Positions 59,700-64,000 of a DNA stretch of 64,000 nucleotides are shown one piece after another. The stretch lies in the NCBI GenBank assembly GCA_910588685.1, contig CAJUPX010000008.1:13289-77288 (forward strand). The letters are read 5' to 3'. Both the position numbers and the translations under genes were made by a program. The DNA comes from an uncultured Christensenellaceae bacterium. Lineage in GTDB: Bacteria; Bacillota; Clostridia; Christensenellales; Borkfalkiaceae. The stretch's first letter is position 1, and every line of letters starts with the position of its first letter. The notes below the pieces were generated by a model that saw only the letters and a program-made list of their open reading frames with translations, made no database searches and was not told where the DNA came from.

Positions 59700-61127
59700 A
59701 TGCGCAGGGAAGATATTATAAACAGGCTTGCGGCAATAGAAAAAGAGCTGAAAAAACGCCGCGCGGACGACAGGCTCGGCACGTATAACAAGGGCGCGAA
59801 AAAGCATAAAAAACAGATAGCTTTCCATAAATGCAAAAAGCGCAACCGCTGGGTGTTCGGCGGCAACCGCTCGGGCAAAACCGAGTGCGGAGCCGTGGAA
59901 TGCGTCTGGATACTGCGCGGCATACATCCCTACCGCAAAAACCGTAAAAATACGTTCGGGTGGGCGGTGTCGCTTTCGCAGCAGGTTCAGCGCGACGTGG
60001 CGCAAGCCAAAATTTTAAACTATCTGCCCAAGAGCTGGATAGAGGATATAACAATGCTTTCGGGAAGGCGTGACAGCCCGGCGGGAGGGGTTATAGACCA
60101 GATAAAAATAAAAAACGTATTCGGCGGCATATCCACGCTTGGCTTTAAAAGCTGCGACCAGGGCAGAGAAAAATTCCAGGGCAGCTCGCTCGATTTCGTG
60201 TGGTTCGACGAGGAGCCGCCGCGGGATATATACGAGGAATGTTTAATGCGCGTTATGGACAGAAAGGGCGATATTTTCGGAACGATGACGCCCCTTAAAG
60301 GCAAAACCTTTATATACGATGAAATATATCTCAACGCGAAAAACAACCCGGAAATCTGGTACGAGTTTATAAACTGGGAGGACAATCCGTTTCTGGATAA
60401 AAAGGAGATAAAGCTTTTGGAGCGCTCGCTTGATAAGTCCGTGCTTGACGCTAGAAAATTCGGTAGATTTTCCGCGGGGGCGGGGCTCGTATATCCGGAA
60501 TTTGACGAGGCGGTGCACGTGATAGAGCCTTTTTCGGTGCCGGGCGAGTGGCAGGATACCGTTTCGATAGACCCGGGACTGAACAACCCGCTTTCGGCGC
60601 ATTGGTACTGCGTGGACTGGGACGGAAATATTTATGTTGTAGCCGAGCACTTTGCAAGCGGAAAAGACATAGATTTCCACGCCCGCGCTATCAAGGAGAT
60701 AAGCCGTAAATTAAACTGGAAAACCGACTGCAAAGGCAGGGTTTCGGCGCTTATAGACAGCGCGGCAAACCAGCGCACGCTATCTTCGGTTAAGTCGGTT
60801 TCGGAGCTGTTTTACGAGCGGGGCATTAACGTAAATTCAAACGTAAACAAGGACATATTTGCGGGGATATCGCGCGTTAAAAGCTTTTTAAAGCAGAGTA
60901 ACGGCGAGGCGAATTTATATATATTTTCAAACTGCGTTAATATGATACGGGAGTTCAAAGGCTATTTCTGGGCTGCGGGCGACGCTCCTGTAAAGCGCGA
61001 CGACCACTGTATGGACGAGCTGCGCTACTACATAATGACCCGCCCCAAGCCCGTGGAACGCTGTGTAAGCGCGTCGCCCGTTTTAAAGGACAAGCTGAGG
61101 CGCATAAAAAAACGTTTGAGGAGGTGA
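59700..61127 (+). CDS. terL: Phage terminase large subunit
   Basis: The 475-aa protein has Walker A GGNRSGKT (54-61), Walker B FVWFDEEPP and coupling motif GTMTPLKG. The RuvC-like nuclease is complete (SIDPGLNNP near 297, LIDSAANQ near 360, DDHCMDELRYY near 440). It packages DNA into phage heads. All motifs are intact. A strong AAAGGAGG lies 21 nt upstream of the ATG, too far for normal use, and an in-frame TAG at 59694-59696 excludes an earlier start. First gene of the head module. Confidence 0.93.
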   Translation: MRREDIINRLAAIEKELKKRRADDRLGTYNKGAKKHKKQIAFHKCKKRNRWVFGGNRSGKTECGAVECVWILRGIHPYRKNRKNTFGWAVSLSQQVQRDVAQAKILNYLPKSWIEDITMLSGRRDSPAGGVIDQIKIKNVFGGISTLGFKSCDQGREKFQGSSLDFVWFDEEPPRDIYEECLMRVMDRKGDIFGTMTPLKGKTFIYDEIYLNAKNNPEIWYEFINWEDNPFLDKKEIKLLERSLDKSVLDARKFGRFSAGAGLVYPEFDEAVHVIEPFSVPGEWQDTVSIDPGLNNPLSAHWYCVDWDGNIYVVAEHFASGKDIDFHARAIKEISRKLNWKTDCKGRVSALIDSAANQRTLSSVKSVSELFYERGINVNSNVNKDIFAGISRVKSFLKQSNGEANLYIFSNCVNMIREFKGYFWAAGDAPVKRDDHCMDELRYYIMTRPKPVERCVSASPVLKDKLRRIKKRLRR

Positions 61128-61399
61128 TACGGATAGACAGCAAAAATCAGAAAATAATCGACGCGCTTATGCAATGCGCAACCGGGATGAACGCGGGAGA
61201 GGTTGTAGAGGAGTTTGCAATGCTGGACGGAGAGCTTAAACTCGTTAAACGCAAGGTGACAAAGCGTGATATTCCGCCCGACGTAAAGGCGGTGAAAATG
61301 CTGCTTGAAAACGGCGGCGACGGCGGGCTTTCGGACGAAGAACTGCAAGCCGAAAAAGAAAAATTATTAAGTTTATTAAAGGAGAATAAGTTTGACTGA
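61124..61399 (+). CDS. Small phage protein between terminase and portal, ~90 aa
   Basis: The frame from GTG 61124 overlaps the terL stop (GTGA). A perfect AGGAGGTGAT lies at 61119-61128, directly on the GTG. The best-spaced codon is an ATA at 61133, so the true start is unclear. The protein is acidic and helical (ELQAEKEKLLSLLKENKF at the end). It overlaps the portal start by 8 nt. It is probably a small head-assembly protein; function unknown. Confidence 0.65.
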   Translation: MIRIDSKNQKIIDALMQCATGMNAGEVVEEFAMLDGELKLVKRKVTKRDIPPDVKAVKMLLENGGDGGLSDEELQAEKEKLLSLLKENKFD

Positions 61400-63245
61400 T
61401 AAAAACAACGGTATGACCGCGGAGGAAAAGCTCGCCGCGGAGGTTACAGCCGATTTCGAGAACAGGCAAAAGGAGCGTAAAATTACAGAGCGCGGCTGGC
61501 AGCTCAATATCAATTTCGTATACGGAAACCAGTATTGCGGAATAGACGGAGCGGGGGAGATAGTTGAGGACGCAAAAAAGTACTACTGGCAGCACAGAAA
61601 GGTTTTTAACCATATCGCGCCGATTATAGATACCAGGCTTTCCAAACTGTCGAGAATACGCCCGGCGTTAAGAGTAGTGGCGGCTTCGGACGAGGAAAGC
61701 GACAGACAGTCCGCCGCGCTTGCCTCGTCTATTCTCGCGGCTGCGTCCGACGATATGGATTTGGACGGCGTTATATCGCAGGCTACTATGTGGTCGGAAA
61801 TATGCGGAACGGCGTTTTACAAGGCGATATGGAACGGTGAAAAGGGCAGTGTTGCGGGAATTGCCGAAAACGGCAGAAAAACTTACTGCGGAGAGGCTGA
61901 AATAGTAGCCGTGCCGCCCTTTGAAATCTATCCGTATTCGCTTTCCGAAGAAAATATCCAGGCTCAGCCGAGCATTATACACGCTAAGGCTGTGCCGGTA
62001 GAGGATATTTACGCTATGTACGGCGTTAAAACGGCGGGGCGCGACTTTGACGAATTCGGTCTGTCGCCGTTTACCCAGACGGTGAAAGCCGACGGCGCGG
62101 GGCTTGTTAAAACGGTTAAGCACGGTTACGAGCTGGTTATAGAGCGCTATTCGCGTCCTACGGCAGACGAGCCCGAGGGCAGACTGACCGTTGTGGCGGG
62201 AGGAAAGCTCATTTACGACGGAATACTGCCCTACACTAACGGACTTAACGGTTCAAGAGAATATCCTTTTATAAAACAGACTTCCCAGCCGCTGGCGGGC
62301 AGCTTTTTCGGTGCGAGCGTGGTGGACAGGCTCATACCCGTGCAGCGCGCATACAACGCCGTAAAAAACCGTAAGGAAGAGTTTTTAAACAGAATATCTA
62401 TGGGTACGGTGGCGGTTGAGGACGGCTCGGTTGACGTGGACGACATAGTGGAAGAGGGGTTAATGCCCGGCAAGGTTATAGTTTACAGGCAGGGTTCAAC
62501 CCCGCCCGAAATGCTCGCTCTGGGAAGCGTCCCCGGGGAATTTTTCGAGGAGGAAAAAAATCTCGCCGCGGAATTTGTAAATATTTCCGGCACGGAAAAT
62601 CTGTCGCAGAAGGCGGACAGCTTTGCGGGGATAAAAAGCGCAACAGGATTACAGCTCGTAATAGAGCAGGACGAAATACGCCTGAACGTTACGTACGAGT
62701 GCCTGAAACGCGCCATAAAAGCCATAGGCAGGCAGATACTGCGCCTTTACAGGCAGTTTGCAAACGACGTGCGGCTTATGAAATACGCGGGCGAAAACGG
62801 CTCTTTAACGCTTTTGTACTTCAAAGGCAGCGATATATCCTCCGACGACGTTGTGCTCGAATCGGACAGCGACCTGAATATGTCGGTAGCGCAGAAGAGA
62901 ACGGTAATTTACGAAATGCTCGATAAAGGTCTTTTCAACGACGATAACGGCAAGCTTACCGTTTCGGCCAAGAACAAAATACTTGCGCTGCTCGGTTACG
63001 GCACGCTTGCCGGCGACAGGGATATTGCGGAGCTTAACAGGGCGCGCGCCGTCGAGGAAAACGCCGCGCTTAAAACGCGCTCCGCGGAGGTTAAGGATTA
63101 CGATGACCACACAGTGCACATTAATGAACACACGGCGTATCTTCTTACGGAAAAACCGGGAAAAGACGCAGAAAAGCGCATATGCGCACATATAGCGCAG
63201 CACAGAAAAAAACTCGGCGAAAATGAAAAAGGAGCGGGAATATGA
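61392..63245 (+). CDS. Phage portal protein, P22-like
   Basis: The start is TTG 61392 with AAAGGAGA at good distance; 617 aa. The N-terminus (RGWQLNINFVYGNQY), the middle (KVFNHIAPIIDTRLSKLSRIRP; WSEICGTAFYKAIWNG; FFGASVVDRLIPVQRAYNAVKNRKEE) and a long helical C-terminus match the portal of P22-like podophages and siphophages. It forms the dodecameric ring at the head vertex. It overlaps the downstream gene by 4 nt. Confidence 0.88.
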   Translation: MTDKNNGMTAEEKLAAEVTADFENRQKERKITERGWQLNINFVYGNQYCGIDGAGEIVEDAKKYYWQHRKVFNHIAPIIDTRLSKLSRIRPALRVVAASDEESDRQSAALASSILAAASDDMDLDGVISQATMWSEICGTAFYKAIWNGEKGSVAGIAENGRKTYCGEAEIVAVPPFEIYPYSLSEENIQAQPSIIHAKAVPVEDIYAMYGVKTAGRDFDEFGLSPFTQTVKADGAGLVKTVKHGYELVIERYSRPTADEPEGRLTVVAGGKLIYDGILPYTNGLNGSREYPFIKQTSQPLAGSFFGASVVDRLIPVQRAYNAVKNRKEEFLNRISMGTVAVEDGSVDVDDIVEEGLMPGKVIVYRQGSTPPEMLALGSVPGEFFEEEKNLAAEFVNISGTENLSQKADSFAGIKSATGLQLVIEQDEIRLNVTYECLKRAIKAIGRQILRLYRQFANDVRLMKYAGENGSLTLLYFKGSDISSDDVVLESDSDLNMSVAQKRTVIYEMLDKGLFNDDNGKLTVSAKNKILALLGYGTLAGDRDIAELNRARAVEENAALKTRSAEVKDYDDHTVHINEHTAYLLTEKPGKDAEKRICAHIAQHRKKLGENEKGAGI

Positions 63246-63715
63246 TTGAATTAAATAATAACAACGGCAATATATCAACAGGTACGGAGGATAACGTTAA
63301 CGCTTGTTTGCAGGCTACGGCGGACACCGCAGAGGCGGATAAGAGTAACAAAGCCGCGGCAGAGCTTGGCAAATTCAAAAGCGTTGACGCCCTCTTAAAG
63401 GCTTACGAGGCTCTCGAAGCCGAATTCACCCGACGCAGTACGCGGCTGAAAGAACTCGAAGAGGGGAACAAGGCGCAAGGTATGCCCGCAGCGGGCGCGC
63501 CCTCTCCAAAGCCTTTAACCGAAGATAAATTAATAGAGCAGGCGCTCGCCTCCGACGGCGTAAAGAGGGCGGTAATATCCGAATACCTCAAATCGCTGTC
63601 AGAGGGCAAAAGCGTGCCGCTCATATCGGGCGGAGTAAGTCCGGTAGCGGGGAGGAACGCGCCTAAGTCCGTAAAAGAGGCGGGCGCGCTTGCAAAACAG
63701 TTTTTAAAAATTTAA
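63242..63715 (+). CDS. Phage scaffold-like protein, 157 aa
   Basis: The ATG is coupled to the portal stop (ATGA) with GGAGCGGG upstream. The protein is acidic, with Asn-rich N-terminus, a coiled coil (KSVDALLKAYEALEAEFTRRSTRLKELEEGNK), a Pro/Ala linker and a C-terminal helix ending AGALAKQFLKI. This is the usual build of capsid scaffolding proteins. The expected next gene (major capsid) does not follow; repeats do. Confidence 0.72.
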   Translation: MIELNNNNGNISTGTEDNVNACLQATADTAEADKSNKAAAELGKFKSVDALLKAYEALEAEFTRRSTRLKELEEGNKAQGMPAAGAPSPKPLTEDKLIEQALASDGVKRAVISEYLKSLSEGKSVPLISGGVSPVAGRNAPKSVKEAGALAKQFLKI

Positions 63716-63718
63716 TAA

Positions 63719-64000
63719 TTTTATTTGTCACTGCAAAGAAAAATTAACGAAAAATTTAATAAATCAACGGCGCAAGCAAAACCACGTTTTTGCGCAGCGC
63801 AACTCAATTTGTGCAAACCTGCACCTCAGCGAGGTGAATTGCGCAAATAAAATATTGCAGAGCCCTTAAAAATTTGCGCAAGAGGAGCAGAGCTCCTCAA
63901 ATCGTATAATTTTTATTTGTCACTGCAAAGAAAAATTAACGAAAGATTTAATAAATCAACGGCGCAAGCAAAACCACGTTTTTGCGCAGCGCAACTCAAT
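63719..64000. repeat. 90-bp repeats with 192-bp period running off the window
   Basis: 63719-63808 and 63911-64000 are identical over 90 bp apart from one A/G change. The second copy is cut by the window edge, so the repeat may be longer. The 102-bp spacer holds small hairpins (cacctc / gaggtg; aggagc / gctcct). Frames are not consistently open and there is no ribosome site, so this stretch appears non-coding. Confidence 0.75.

Noticed and set aside
63719..64000. CRISPR array
   Set aside because: The repeat is 90 bp with a 192-bp period, far longer than CRISPR repeats, and no cas genes are present.

Overview
The window looks like chromosome from a spore-forming member of the Clostridia (Firmicutes), probably an uncultured gut-type lineage. 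The evidence is strong AGGAGG ribosome binding sites, classic TTGACA-17-TATAAT promoters, short U-tailed hairpin terminators, many lipoproteins with Cys-rich or InlB-type repeats, and the conserved spoVT-yabM-yabN block known from endospore formers. GC content is intermediate. I found no rRNA, tRNA or CRISPR array.

Layout. 1-9.1 kb: a truncated WYL-type regulator, a small unknown gene, a nitrate/sulfonate/taurine-type ABC transporter (minus strand), valS, a membrane-anchored metallo-beta-lactamase-fold protein, a lipoprotein, and a DUF4363/DUF421 pair. 9.1-12.9 kb: foreign DNA holding a 5'-truncated phage polyprotein fragment, an unknown gene and a DDE transposase. It is bracketed by a 15-bp direct repeat and lies between DUF421 and the folate operon. 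12.9-32.6 kb: mostly housekeeping genes (folC-folE-folP-folBK, ppx, maf, an MreB-like gene, lepA, an MGMT-family gene, hemW, guaB, guaA), then a phage-like XRE repressor pair, a hybrid histidine kinase and a BspA-like lipoprotein. 32.7-50.1 kb: a TtcA-like tRNA thiolase, a giant lipoprotein interrupted by one in-frame TAG, and a seven-gene MoxR/DUF58/vWA/lipoprotein operon. 50.2-54.8 kb: spoVT, yabM, yabN and dus. 54.9-59.6 kb: accessory genes, including a probable type I toxin with an antisense RNA, a frameshifted short-chain dehydrogenase, a P-loop kinase and two signal-peptide/SH3-like/C-terminal-membrane proteins. 59.7-63.7 kb: a phage head module (terminase, small ORF, portal, scaffold-like), ending at 90-bp repeats spaced 192 bp apart that run off the window.

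How the parts work together. The folate genes overlap or abut and form one operon that makes dihydrofolate from GTP and pABA. guaB and guaA make GMP. The MoxR operon resembles Bat-type systems, in which an AAA+ ATPase acts on membrane-anchored vWA proteins; here two secreted lipoproteins are attached. SpoVT, YabM and YabN belong to the sporulation programme, and spoVT has a good match to a sigma-G promoter.

The least explained items are the 26-aa toxin/antisense locus (55.4-55.6 kb), a 120-bp dispersed repeat with a compensatory stem change (downstream of lepA and of guaB), a 282-bp MITE-like element whose end overlaps the yabM stop codon, the in-frame amber codon in the giant lipoprotein, and the phage repeats at the right edge. 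Positions come from reading the sequence by eye. Family names rest on motif recognition, without any database search.
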